From contig NZ_AUJG01000006.1 in assembly GCF_000424105.1 (NCBI RefSeq), positions 62,001-126,000 of the forward strand: DNA of 64,000 nucleotides. Direction: 5' to 3'. This stretch comes from Lachnospira multipara ATCC 19207. Lineage in GTDB: Bacteria > Bacillota > Clostridia > Lachnospirales > Lachnospiraceae. Of this stretch, positions 19,079-28,580 are shown piece by piece (within the stretch, counting starts at the first letter, position 1; every line of letters begins with the position of its first letter). The notes under the pieces are model-generated. The model made no database searches. It was not told the origin of the DNA and saw only the letters and a list, made by a program, of their open reading frames with translations. The translations under genes were made by a program, and so were the position numbers.

Positions 19079-21649
19079 TCACCTCCAGCCCAACATCTTT
19101 AGTAATTTCTCGTAGCTCTCCATTAGATAAGCCTGTTTTTGATGTGCAATATCTATATTTCCAGCCTTAACTCCCTGCTCGATTTCCTTGCAGAGAGCCG
19201 AAAAATTCTTAGCACCAATAGTAAGAGATGTACTCTTTAAACCATGTACAGCAATTCTATAATTATTAAAGTCATTGGCTTCATAGAATTTTCTAATATC
19301 CTCGAAGCGATTTTCCTTAACGTAATCTGCCTTTAACTCATCGTATAACTCTCTAATTCCGCCGCAATATTCCATACCCGTCTTGTCATCGATATAGCAG
19401 ATATTCGCCATATCAATAGCGTCTGCAACTGCATTTTCAACGGTTTTCTTAGTATCTAGATTATTGGCATCTAATTTCGTTATATCAAGTAAGCCACCCT
19501 CCTCGATGATCTTATTAAAATCCTCGTCCTTAGTTGGCTTGTCATACCATCTATAATTCTCATGCCAGTTTTTATCCACTTCCTCATCCACGATGCTATC
19601 CGGTGGTAAATATTTTCTTATGATGGCCTCTAGCTGCAACTCCCTAATAGGCTTTGCTAGATAGTCATCAAAGCCAATGGATAGGTACTCTTTCTTAGCC
19701 CCATTAATGGCATTGGCCGTAAGCATAATAATAGGTGTTTCTCTATTTAAATTATCCTTATCCGCCTTAATTTCCTTAAAGGTCTCAACGCCGTCCTTGC
19801 CAGGCATCATATGATCAAGGAAAATCATGTCATAGTTTACATTTCTAGTAAGGGCAATGGCTGTGTTACCGTTGTCGCAGTAATCAATGTCAATATTTGT
19901 ATTTTTAAGGAGGCCCTCCACTACCTTAATATTTGCCGGAATATCGTCCACCACAAGGATTTTTACATCATTTACCACAAAGGAAATGTGTCTATTCTCC
20001 TCATAGTCCTCATCATTCTTAAGTGAGGAAATATCCCCAAGAAGATCTTCTCCATCTAGCTTTTGAGGGATTGTTATGGTAAAGGTAGAACCAACGCCAT
20101 ATTCACTTTCCACCTCAATGCTGCCTCCCATAAGGTCTACTAGCTGCTTTGAAATAGAAAGACCAAGGCCTGTGCCCTCTACCGCATAATTTCTCTCAAT
20201 ATTAATTCTCTGGAAGGTATGGAAAAGATTCGATAAATCCTCCTTTTTCATACCCTGTCCCGTATCTGTCACCTGAACAATTAAGTTTATTGTGTCCTCC
20301 TCATCTGTTGGAGAATAGCCAACAAACATGGTAACACTGCCGTAATCTGTATATTTTATTGCATTTGTTAAAATGTTATTAATAATCTGACGGATTCTAA
20401 TAGCATCACCAATTAAACATGCCGGAACCTTAGTATCATTTTTTAAAACCACTGATAAACGCTTACTTTTAGCCCTCATCATAATCATGCCAATACAGTC
20501 ATGAATCATGCTCTTTAGATTGTAGCTAGTCTCAACTATTTCCATTTTTCCTGATTCAATCTTAGAAAAATCAAGGATGTCATTAACTATGGTGTAGAGA
20601 TTATTACTGGCTTTCTCAATATCTCTTGCATAGGATAGGATTTCAGGGTCCTTAGAATCCCTTAGAATCATGGTATCCATACCAATAATGGCATTAATAG
20701 GAGTTCTAATTTCATGAGACATGTGGGCAAGGAAATTAGACTTTGCCTTATTTGCCACCTGAGCTTGCTGTTTAGCCTCATCGGCTTCCTTTTTAGCCTC
20801 TCGCAATTTATTGTTTTGAGACTCCATGATTTCTACCTGCTTTGCCAGCATTTCTGAGGAAACCCTTGAATTTTCTAGCAAAGTCTCCATAAGTCTCACA
20901 ATAAGCACGATTACCATAATGATGCTATAAACTGTAATTCCGTATCTAAAGTAGGTACCCTTTACATTTTCAATATCACCAACACCTAAGCAGACATCGA
21001 TAATACCGCAGGAAATGGATACAAAAAGTCCGATCTCTTCAAGTTTTAAATCCCAGACCTTAAGCCTGTGATTTTCTAGGGTACAGCATACAAAGAAGAC
21101 AATTAAATCTATTACAATGTAGCTATAAGTTGAAAGGAAAATATATTTTACATCTATAGCTTTTGATAAAAAGAGACCTAATTGTACAAAGAAAATAAGG
21201 AAGGATAGCAAAAGCATCACATCATATAATCTTCTATATTTATTGCCATATTGTTTTTCGTAATAAAGTAAAAGTAAAATTGGAATCGTCATTAGAATAC
21301 TGATTAAACCAGTGGTGTAGGCGGTTTCAACGTAGAAATAACCGCCTATATACTTGCTTTCTAAAAAGAAATAAAGAGTTGCAAGTAAATCAAATAAAGT
21401 AAGATATTCAAGGCCAGTATTACGGCCATCCACGAACCTGCGAATGACAGTAATACCCCATGAAATCAAAAAAGTCAACAAAATAAGAAGGTCACAAATA
21501 AAATTGACCATATTACTAACTGCGCTAAATGGCAGTGTATTCATATCATATTTTATAACGTCCTTCATCTGATAGCTGATGAAGTCTATAATCAAAAGAA
21601 CGAATTCTCCAAGCAGAAGAATCCATAAAGCCTTCTTATACCCCTTCAT
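19079..21649 (-). CDS. Membrane hybrid histidine kinase (HisKA-HATPase-REC-HPt)
   Basis: An 856-residue hybrid kinase. About seven transmembrane helices (8-262) are followed by a coiled coil with SQNNKLREAKKEADEA. HisKA has His312 in SHEIRTP, and the HATPase has DTGQGM and GTGLGLSI. REC has Asp612 in FLDHMMP, and the HPt has His802 in VHGLKSTSLTIGA. All phosphotransfer residues are present, in contrast to the next gene. The longer frame starts 8 codons earlier, but GAGGG precedes ATG 21649 at good spacing. It is first in the kinase/pseudo-kinase/receiver operon. The signal is unknown. Confidence 0.9.
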   Translation of the reverse strand: MKGYKKALWILLLGEFVLLIIDFISYQMKDVIKYDMNTLPFSAVSNMVNFICDLLILLTFLISWGITVIRRFVDGRNTGLEYLTLFDLLATLYFFLESKYIGGYFYVETAYTTGLISILMTIPILLLLYYEKQYGNKYRRLYDVMLLLSFLIFFVQLGLFLSKAIDVKYIFLSTYSYIVIDLIVFFVCCTLENHRLKVWDLKLEEIGLFVSISCGIIDVCLGVGDIENVKGTYFRYGITVYSIIMVIVLIVRLMETLLENSRVSSEMLAKQVEIMESQNNKLREAKKEADEAKQQAQVANKAKSNFLAHMSHEIRTPINAIIGMDTMILRDSKDPEILSYARDIEKASNNLYTIVNDILDFSKIESGKMEIVETSYNLKSMIHDCIGMIMMRAKSKRLSVVLKNDTKVPACLIGDAIRIRQIINNILTNAIKYTDYGSVTMFVGYSPTDEEDTINLIVQVTDTGQGMKKEDLSNLFHTFQRINIERNYAVEGTGLGLSISKQLVDLMGGSIEVESEYGVGSTFTITIPQKLDGEDLLGDISSLKNDEDYEENRHISFVVNDVKILVVDDIPANIKVVEGLLKNTNIDIDYCDNGNTAIALTRNVNYDMIFLDHMMPGKDGVETFKEIKADKDNLNRETPIIMLTANAINGAKKEYLSIGFDDYLAKPIRELQLEAIIRKYLPPDSIVDEEVDKNWHENYRWYDKPTKDEDFNKIIEEGGLLDITKLDANNLDTKKTVENAVADAIDMANICYIDDKTGMEYCGGIRELYDELKADYVKENRFEDIRKFYEANDFNNYRIAVHGLKSTSLTIGAKNFSALCKEIEQGVKAGNIDIAHQKQAYLMESYEKLLKMLGWR

Positions 21650-21758
21650 ATCAGTTCCCTCTACAATTAACACGTACTATTTATTGTTACAATTATTGTA
21701 CAACATTAACTATAAACTGGCAACTTGTTAAGGTTAATTGATAATTATTAAAATGTAT

Positions 21759-22787
21759 TTAATTCGCTGTGCTGTAATAGCTATAATATACATCATCAGT
21801 TAAGTTTGCGTTATTTGCCTCATATCTTGAGTCTGTGCAACTATGTTTTGCTGCAAGATATCCCGCCGCTGCGGAGGCATTTATTGTGTGATCAGCACTA
21901 ATTGTAGCATCTGTTACAAGGAAATAATCGTAAATTTTTATCTGTTCAGTAGAAGAAACAAATGGCGCATCCCAAGTACAATCAATGTTATACCAAGTAC
22001 CATCAATTCGTACCTGATTCCAAGCATGACCTATAACACTTGAACCGTTATTGGCTGGACCTGAAACGATTTCTGCCTGCACCCCTGCTAAGTAGCATAA
22101 TAATGAAAATGCATCTGCATAGCCTTGGCATACAGCCACCTTGTTAATTAGCGCACCCGTACAGGTAAATAAGCTTCTATTACTTGTATCAATAGTTGAT
22201 GGGTAAGTAATAGAGTCAATTAGGTAATCGTGAATTGTTTTTACCTTAGTATATTCTGACATTGAGCTAGAAATAATGCTGTTTACAATAGACTGTGCTG
22301 CGCTATATTCACTTGCTGTTATAGCTGAAAATGTATGTAATTCAACGCTAGTGCTAGCGCTATTTGAAACAGACTGTAATAGTGAAGAGTTATCACTTTC
22401 TTGGCTAACTCCACTTACTGCTGATTTAGCAACTTGTAAAGAGCTAGAAGAATTAGTTGAGGCAGCATTAGTCTCTTCTTTTATTGTAATTTGTTGGCCT
22501 GAACTTGTTGTAATTACAGTTGTGCCATCCTCAAGAGTTGTAACGGAAGTCTCTACTTGACTTGCGCTTGTATCTTCACTACTCTCCCCTGTAGAAGTCT
22601 CAGTGGATTCATCTGATGAAATTTCTTCCAAGCTTTCATCATCACTTGATTCTATTGTGTCATCGACGCTTTCTGCTGCAAGGTTTCCTGACTTTGCAGA
22701 AGATGCTTTATTGCAGGCAGTTATATTAGTGCATAAAAGCATTAAAACCAACAGTAGGCTTAAAAATCTAAATTTGCGATTACCCAT
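21759..22787 (-). CDS. Transglutaminase-like lipoprotein
   Basis: A 342-residue exported protein. A signal peptide ends in a lipobox (TNITAC), so Cys25 is probably lipidated and the protein anchored outside the cell. Residues about 30-150 are a Ser/Thr/Glu-rich low-complexity stalk. The C-terminal transglutaminase-like domain carries a complete Cys-His-Asp triad: Cys220 in VAVCQGYA, His254 in GHAWN and Asp269 in NIDCTWD. Such domains act as cysteine proteases or cross-linkers on surface proteins or peptidoglycan. It lies 8 nt past the DUF5662 gene, as last gene of the seven-gene unit. Its substrate is unknown. Confidence 0.85.
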   Translation of the reverse strand: MGNRKFRFLSLLLVLMLLCTNITACNKASSAKSGNLAAESVDDTIESSDDESLEEISSDESTETSTGESSEDTSASQVETSVTTLEDGTTVITTSSGQQITIKEETNAASTNSSSSLQVAKSAVSGVSQESDNSSLLQSVSNSASTSVELHTFSAITASEYSAAQSIVNSIISSSMSEYTKVKTIHDYLIDSITYPSTIDTSNRSLFTCTGALINKVAVCQGYADAFSLLCYLAGVQAEIVSGPANNGSSVIGHAWNQVRIDGTWYNIDCTWDAPFVSSTEQIKIYDYFLVTDATISADHTINASAAAGYLAAKHSCTDSRYEANNANLTDDVYYSYYSTAN

Positions 22788-22795
22788 ATTTCCTC

Positions 22796-23359
22796 CTATT
22801 TCTTACGGTGTAAGATCTTACGTCTTATATATGCATATGTGTAGTCTTCTCCCTTTTCTGATAACATTTTCAAAAGGCGATAAAGGAGTGCCTCTGTATC
22901 TGGGTGCATAAGATAATGTCCCCTGCCCTGTAAATAGTAGTTTAAGGCATCAGAATCGGTATATTTGTCTTTATTGTAGATTTTGCTTGCTGCTATTCTA
23001 TCGCAAAACATTTCTATAATGTATTTCTTTGGCATTGGCATGCCTTCTAGGTTGATATCCCCTGTCTTTTTTGTAGAATAATCAATCCAGTATTCATAGT
23101 GGTGTCTGTTGCGGCCCTTGTGATGAAGCCAAGCACTAGAGACACCCTCTTTTTCTCTCTGGGCATTATTCGGACTTCTATTCCCCTGGAAATAAATTAC
23201 CCCCGGTATAAATTCCACAGGTGAATACTTAGAAAGGTCATGAGTAAGACCTTGATAATACATACCAAGTTTAAACATTTCCTTTCTAACTAATCTTCTA
23301 TGGGCATTAACGGTATGCAAATGTCCACAAAAATTTTTCCAAAATTGAATAAATGTCAT
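22796..23359 (-). CDS. DUF5662 family protein
   Basis: A 187-residue soluble protein rich in His, Tyr and Arg. Motifs such as GLTHDLSKYSP, WLHHKGRNRHHYEYW and MPKKYIIEMFCDR are the hallmarks of DUF5662 proteins, which are frequent in Clostridia and phages. The paired His/Asp residues (HDLSK, HHKGRN) suggest a metal-binding or phosphohydrolase-like centre, but no activity is known. ATG 23359 is preferred over the adjacent TTG. It sits 14 nt after the MoxR gene and just before the lipoprotein gene. Confidence 0.7.
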   Translation of the reverse strand: MTFIQFWKNFCGHLHTVNAHRRLVRKEMFKLGMYYQGLTHDLSKYSPVEFIPGVIYFQGNRSPNNAQREKEGVSSAWLHHKGRNRHHYEYWIDYSTKKTGDINLEGMPMPKKYIIEMFCDRIAASKIYNKDKYTDSDALNYYLQGRGHYLMHPDTEALLYRLLKMLSEKGEDYTYAYIRRKILHRKK

Positions 23360-23373
23360 CAATTCACCCCATT

Positions 23374-24648
23374 CTATTTGTTCAAATCTTTTAGAATCTT
23401 TGTCTTCTTAGAGTTTATTAATAACTTATCAGCATATTCTAGGTAGTTTTTATTAGGGTTGTTAAGTAGGAATATTGCTGCATTTTCACTAAGTGTAAGG
23501 TTAGTAATAAATATAAGCATACTTCCCTCGTCTAAGCCTTCCTTAATAAAACGAATAGTATTATCTAGGTTAGAGCTTGCCATTTCTGAACTAACGCCCA
23601 CTTTAAGCTCTAAGCTCATATCATAATCTGTTCCTGAATCCTTTGCTTTTTTAAGCTCTTCGGCACTTTCATTGGCCTCTTTAAAATCTCTATCTAATCT
23701 TTCTAATAGCAGATTAATAAGAATTAACTTCTCATCATATTCTGCGTTGTTTAGTCTAGCATAAACCGCTGCATCAACGCTAGCTTTTAAGATAAGTTCT
23801 ATCTCATAATCTTTGCTATATTTCATGTAAAGATCATAGAAGCTTAGGAAATCCTCAGCCACTTCTCTATCTCTTAAATATTCATAGATAATGTCCTCAG
23901 TTATAGCAATTCCTAGCTCTTCATAGCTATAAAGGAGGGTACTTAAATCCTCCCAGCCTCTAGCTGTAACAAATTTTAAGCCGTCCACATCAGAGTAGAC
24001 CTTATAGAAGTTATCGGCTTTTACATCTAAATAACTTAGTATACTTCTGTGAACCTTGCGATTTATAGCATAGATTTTCCAAGCATCAAGGTCAGGCTCT
24101 ATATTGATTAAACGAACTCTATCAAGAGTTACAACGTCAAGCTCTCTAACCTGCTTGTTGTATTCTGATGGGTTTCCTGCAGCCACAATAATCCAGTTTT
24201 TTGGAAGCTTTTGATTACCAAAAGTCTTAACCTGCAAAAACTGTAGCATCATAGGCATAAGTGTCTCAGAAACACAGTTAATCTCATCAATAAAGAGAAT
24301 TCCCTTCTTGTGCCCTGTCTTTTCCATGTATTCGTAAATGCCTGAAATAATCTCAGACATTGTATACTCTGTAACATCTCTTTCCACGCCGTCATAAACC
24401 TTCTTTGAAACAATAGGTAGACCTACGGCTGACTGTCTTGTGTGATGTGTAATTGTATAAGAAACAAGGCCAATGTTTAACTCCTCGCTAATTTGCTGCA
24501 TAATCTGAGTCTTACCTACCCCTGGAGGACCCATTAATAACACTGGTCTTTGTCTAAGTTCAGGAATCTTAGGATTTCCCTGTTCATCCTTTAAAAAATA
24601 AGCCTTTACTGTATTAGCAATTTCTTCTTTTGCCTGAAAAATATTCAT
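23374..24648 (-). CDS. MoxR-type AAA+ ATPase
   Basis: A 424-residue AAA+ protein. Walker A is GPPGVGKTQ near residue 41 and Walker B is ILFIDEIN. The sensor-1 region is IIVAAGNPSEYN. The C-terminal about 150 residues are helical and charged. MoxR ATPases act with VWA-domain partners as chaperones or metal-insertion/complex-maturation machines. A VWA protein is encoded two genes upstream in the same unit, supporting that pairing. It begins 24 nt past the M32 peptidase gene. The client is unknown, but the other genes in the unit are the best candidates. Confidence 0.88.
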   Translation of the reverse strand: MNIFQAKEEIANTVKAYFLKDEQGNPKIPELRQRPVLLMGPPGVGKTQIMQQISEELNIGLVSYTITHHTRQSAVGLPIVSKKVYDGVERDVTEYTMSEIISGIYEYMEKTGHKKGILFIDEINCVSETLMPMMLQFLQVKTFGNQKLPKNWIIVAAGNPSEYNKQVRELDVVTLDRVRLINIEPDLDAWKIYAINRKVHRSILSYLDVKADNFYKVYSDVDGLKFVTARGWEDLSTLLYSYEELGIAITEDIIYEYLRDREVAEDFLSFYDLYMKYSKDYEIELILKASVDAAVYARLNNAEYDEKLILINLLLERLDRDFKEANESAEELKKAKDSGTDYDMSLELKVGVSSEMASSNLDNTIRFIKEGLDEGSMLIFITNLTLSENAAIFLLNNPNKNYLEYADKLLINSKKTKILKDLNK

Positions 24649-24672
24649 AACTTTCTCCTAACCATAACCTAA

Positions 24673-26166
24673 TTATAGGCCATATAACATTCCATATTTA
24701 TTTTCAATGTATTCTAAGAAGTCCTTTGAAGTTAATTCTCTAGTTGTAATCTGCTTGATCCAATCGCTAGAATCGAGTTTGTCTGCGTCTTTCCATACAT
24801 TTTCAAACATCCACTTATTAATTGTATCCATGTGGCCTGTTCTAATGGCATCTGCCACATCAATCTCTTCCTTCATCTTGTTGTAATACATGCTGTTGTA
24901 GAAGTTACCAAGGGCATAAGTTGGGAAATATCCAAAACCGGAAGTCCAGTGAACATCCTGTAAACAGCCAAGTGTATCATTAGTTGGAGTAACTCCAAGA
25001 TAGCTCTTATACTTCTTTGCCCAAGCCTTTGGAACATCAGCAATATCAAGCTTTCCCTCCATAATTTCCTTCTCGATTTCATAACGAATAATTATATGGA
25101 AAGTATATGTAAATTCGTCCGCCTCAGTTCTTACAAGACTAGGCTGTACCTGATTTACATAGTCAAAAATTTCTGTCTTTGAAACGCCCTTTAGTGCCTC
25201 TGGGAAAATGTCTTGCATTCTATCATAAATGGCAGCAATGAAGTTTTCAGATCTGCCGATAATATTTTCATAAAATCTTGAAACCGATTCGTGCTGACCC
25301 ATGCTCTTATAGTCGAATAAATAGTAGTCCCAATCCTTATCTGGTGTGCTTAAATCAAAGAGGGCATGGCCACACTCATGAATTACAGAATACATGCTTG
25401 AGAAGAGATTATCCTCATAAAAATGTGTTGTTACCCTTTCGTCATTTCGGCCCACAAGTTCAGTAAATGGGTGCTCTGAAAGAGCATAAGTGCCCCTATT
25501 AAAGTCAAAGCCTAGAGTTTCAAGTAAGAACTTCATAAATTCTTCCTGTTGATAATCCTTTACCTTTCTAGAGGCAAAGTCAGTTCTAATAGGCTTTTTA
25601 GCGGCCTTAATCTTTTCAAGTAAAGGAATAAGGCTTTCCTTGCACTCTCCAAAAAGCTCATCAAGCTTAGCGCTTGTCATGCCTGGCTCATAGATATCAA
25701 GTAAGTTATCGTAAGCCACATCCACTGCCGACTCGTTTAAAGCTATCTTTTTAAATTCCATATCCTTTATCTTAGCAAGACTTGGTGCAAATTTTGTGAA
25801 ATCTGCATCCTTTTTTGCCTCCACCCAATTTGCGAAGGCTTCGTTTTCTATATTTGAAAATTCAAGATTAAGCTCTGGGCTTATATTCTTGTTTCTTTCA
25901 ATGTCCTTGTAGAGCTTGCTGACTAAAACCTTAGCCTCAGTTTCTAGGCTATCTAGCTCTTTATGTAGGGCCACTACGCAGTCCACAAATTCCTTGCTAT
26001 GAGTAATCTCATAAGCTTTATTAGCAAGTAAACTCTGTAGCTCACCCTGAGCTTTAAGGCCCTTAGTTGGTGTCTTTGTTTCCATATCAAACTCTATGAT
26101 TTTACTAGCGTGCTCATACTCCTCTGCTTCTTTTAGTTTTCCCAGTAAAAGTTTTAAATTGTCCAT
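24673..26166 (-). CDS. M32 family metallocarboxypeptidase
   Basis: A 497-residue helical zinc carboxypeptidase of the thermostable carboxypeptidase 1 family. The active-site HECGH (VIHECGHALF) and the downstream Glu-bearing helix (MGQHESVSRFYEN) are intact, as is the family motif around TEADEFTYTFH. It trims C-terminal residues from peptides in the cytoplasm. ATG 26166 has AAAGGA at 7-nt spacing; the ATG 6 nt earlier is too close. Its start lies within the last 53 nt of the upstream VWA gene, implying translational coupling. M32 enzymes are usually stand-alone, so its place between VWA and MoxR genes is unusual. Confidence 0.93.
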   Translation of the reverse strand: MDNLKLLLGKLKEAEEYEHASKIIEFDMETKTPTKGLKAQGELQSLLANKAYEITHSKEFVDCVVALHKELDSLETEAKVLVSKLYKDIERNKNISPELNLEFSNIENEAFANWVEAKKDADFTKFAPSLAKIKDMEFKKIALNESAVDVAYDNLLDIYEPGMTSAKLDELFGECKESLIPLLEKIKAAKKPIRTDFASRKVKDYQQEEFMKFLLETLGFDFNRGTYALSEHPFTELVGRNDERVTTHFYEDNLFSSMYSVIHECGHALFDLSTPDKDWDYYLFDYKSMGQHESVSRFYENIIGRSENFIAAIYDRMQDIFPEALKGVSKTEIFDYVNQVQPSLVRTEADEFTYTFHIIIRYEIEKEIMEGKLDIADVPKAWAKKYKSYLGVTPTNDTLGCLQDVHWTSGFGYFPTYALGNFYNSMYYNKMKEEIDVADAIRTGHMDTINKWMFENVWKDADKLDSSDWIKQITTRELTSKDFLEYIENKYGMLYGL

Positions 26167-27526
26167 TTCCATTTCCTTTCTCGTCCTGCTCTAGGGTAGA
26201 TTTATGAATTATCTCTTTGTAAACCCAAGCCGGAACCTTTATTTCCTCTTTTCCTTCATATCCTTCAAGGAATACAAAAGCCGTCTTATATTCTGGCTTT
26301 GTCTGTGGGAAAATGCCTCTTCCATCCGTAAAATAAATCACTCCGTCAGGACTAGTTATTTCTCCCGTCTTAATTAGATTATTTATATAAGTAAATGTTG
26401 GCCTAAAATCAGTGTTTCCGCCACCTTTAAGTTGGAAATCCGAGAATAGTTTTTCTATATTATAATCTCCATTAATAATTATATCATCTCTTACCAAATC
26501 ATCCGCCTGTATTATTCTAACTCTTGCATTCTTAAAGAAATTCTCGCTTTGTCCTAAAATTTCTAAAGTCTTTTTTAGAAAATTTTTGACTAACTGTCCA
26601 GAAGTGGAATAACTAGTATCAATTGCAATAATAAAATCTCTGATCTTATTAGACTCCTTAGTTTCAAGGGGTTCAATAAGAGGTATATTTTCATAAAGAC
26701 GAAGTCCGTAGCTGTAAAAGGCTAGGTCAAACTCGTCTGGGTTAGTCTTTAGCTCTTCATGGAGGGAGCTAAATTTAATTAGGAAATCTCTGTAGCTTGC
26801 CCCACGTCTTGCCTCCACCGCTAGATTGATGGATGCAATATCTCCTCCTTCATCACTATTTGAAAAGGACTTGTTATGAGAAATCTCCTTAGCTCTTTTC
26901 TGCCAATCCTTATAGGTGTCGTTCTCTCTTTGAGACATTTGCTTATTATCCTTTTTAGGCCAGAAGCTGTGATCGTCTGTGACAAATTCCCTAGCTAATT
27001 TCTGATACCATTTTATATGCTCTTCTGGCTCGAAATTCTTGCTATCCTCATATAAAAGCTCATAAATCTGAGAGGCGGAAACTATATTTAGATTCTTCAA
27101 TCTCTCATAGACCTGCTTTCTTAAAAGGGTGAGAATTCTTTTGGTGCAAGGCTTATTAAGGCTATCAATAACCTGCTCCACGGCAATATCGCAGGCAAGA
27201 TTCCACAAATCTTCCCTTCTATCTTGTCTTATCCACAAATGCCCGTAAATACAGTGCAAAATACTGTGTAAATAAGCTCTCTCTAAAAAGCGCTCATTCT
27301 TTTTAAAAATCTCTATGGTGTGTTCTGGCCCAAAGTAAAGCATTCTGCCATCTGTGGCAAACATCTGCATACCTTCCCTTTCCACAAAAGTTAGGGCTGA
27401 AAGGGCCACATCCATAAATCGTAAATCTTTATATATCTCGTCTCTTAAAAATGATAAAATCTCCTTGCCCATTCTGGCTTCCCACTGGCTTTGAGACTCA
27501 TTTTTAAGCTTAAACTCTTCATCCAT
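26114..27526 (-). CDS. DUF2201/VWA-like protein, partner of the MoxR ATPase
   Basis: A 470-residue protein. The N-terminal part (about 10-290) resembles the DUF2201 putative metallopeptidase domain with HSILHCIYGH as likely metal motif. The C-terminal part (about 290-440) is a VWA-like domain with an altered MIDAS start (AIDTSYS) and later FTDGRGIFP. Proteins of this type are encoded with MoxR ATPases and are thought to act in complex maturation. The last about 17 residues, rich in Lys, Gly and Asn, are encoded by sequence that is also the start of the M32 gene. It is 1 nt after the LRR gene. Confidence 0.85.
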   Translation of the reverse strand: MDEEFKLKNESQSQWEARMGKEILSFLRDEIYKDLRFMDVALSALTFVEREGMQMFATDGRMLYFGPEHTIEIFKKNERFLERAYLHSILHCIYGHLWIRQDRREDLWNLACDIAVEQVIDSLNKPCTKRILTLLRKQVYERLKNLNIVSASQIYELLYEDSKNFEPEEHIKWYQKLAREFVTDDHSFWPKKDNKQMSQRENDTYKDWQKRAKEISHNKSFSNSDEGGDIASINLAVEARRGASYRDFLIKFSSLHEELKTNPDEFDLAFYSYGLRLYENIPLIEPLETKESNKIRDFIIAIDTSYSTSGQLVKNFLKKTLEILGQSENFFKNARVRIIQADDLVRDDIIINGDYNIEKLFSDFQLKGGGNTDFRPTFTYINNLIKTGEITSPDGVIYFTDGRGIFPQTKPEYKTAFVFLEGYEGKEEIKVPAWVYKEIIHKSTLEQDEKGNGNGQFKTFTGKTKRSRGV

Positions 27527-27527
27527 C

Positions 27528-28577
27528 TCATTCTCCTCTAAAATTTATAATCTTTGCTGAAGCCTCTAACCACTGATACTTTGTGGCTTCTCTTAAGGCT
27601 AGCATCTTATCTTCATTATTTATTATGTCCATTTTTAACAAAAATTCTAAGCTCTCCATATCCTGCTTTCTTATGACTTCCTTTAGGATTTCCGCCTTAT
27701 TATCTGCAATAAAATCATAGTACATCTCTTTGTTTGCCTTTGATAAATCTACAGGATAAAGCAGTCTATAAATTGCCATTAGGGCTAGGGTATTAACAGC
27801 TTCCACGCTTACTGCTTTACTAAAGGTCTCATCATAGCCATTAATTATTAAAACTCCATTGGAAAATTGTTGTCTCGCCCTATAGCCTTCACCATCCACG
27901 TTAAAGGCAAAGATATGAGCAGGTCCAATTTCTTCATAACTCTCTGAATATTCAGGAAAGTAGAATCTTGCAAGGACGTTATCTAACTTATTAGTAGTCT
28001 CTGGCTCTTTATCCGGCTCCTTAAAGGTTACAAGTAGGCCCTGCTTATACTGGGCTAAGACATTTCTTATTCCAGTAGCATCCTTAATTTCTGCCTTTAA
28101 ATTAATCTTTGATAATTTATTACAATTCATAAAGGCATCCCCGTCTACTAGGTTAAGGGCTTTACTCATTTCCATAAACTTTAGACTACGACAATTGTAG
28201 AGCGCAAAACTCTCGATTTTGACTAGATTTTCATTAAGATATAATTCCTCTAGAATATCTCCTGAAATCAGGGATAAATCTGTGTCGTAATCATCTATAT
28301 CTATTAGTTTTTGTTTCGGAGCAAAGGCATATTTTCCTAAAACAAGGACCTTAAAGCCCTCTATCTCATTAGGTAAATAAACTAAATTAAGCTCGCCAAA
28401 GAGGCGCAGTAATCTAATACCCACATCCCCTATAGCAAGCTTATTATCCTTCATATATTCTGTAATTGTTCTCTCGCCTAAATCAATAGGCTTTAAATCC
28501 TTAGTTAGCACATAATCGTATGCGCATAAAAATCTATAATCGTAATAATCTATTGAAACACTGTACTCAAACACCAT
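27528..28577 (-). CDS. Leucine-rich-repeat (BspA-type) protein, cytoplasmic
   Basis: A 349-residue protein without signal peptide. Residues about 65-165 contain degenerate BspA-like leucine-rich repeats, e.g. LEELYLNENLVKIESFALYNC and the following LKFMEM/AFMNCNKLSKINL units. The flanking regions are not recognised. The C-terminal part (about 240-345) is helical. BspA-type repeats usually mediate protein binding; the absence of export signals points to an intracellular scaffold. It lies between the REC-GGDEF gene (3 nt) and the VWA gene (1 nt), so a role with these proteins is likely. Confidence 0.68.
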   Translation of the reverse strand: MVFEYSVSIDYYDYRFLCAYDYVLTKDLKPIDLGERTITEYMKDNKLAIGDVGIRLLRLFGELNLVYLPNEIEGFKVLVLGKYAFAPKQKLIDIDDYDTDLSLISGDILEELYLNENLVKIESFALYNCRSLKFMEMSKALNLVDGDAFMNCNKLSKINLKAEIKDATGIRNVLAQYKQGLLVTFKEPDKEPETTNKLDNVLARFYFPEYSESYEEIGPAHIFAFNVDGEGYRARQQFSNGVLIINGYDETFSKAVSVEAVNTLALMAIYRLLYPVDLSKANKEMYYDFIADNKAEILKEVIRKQDMESLEFLLKMDIINNEDKMLALREATKYQWLEASAKIINFRGE

Positions 28578-28580
28578 TCT

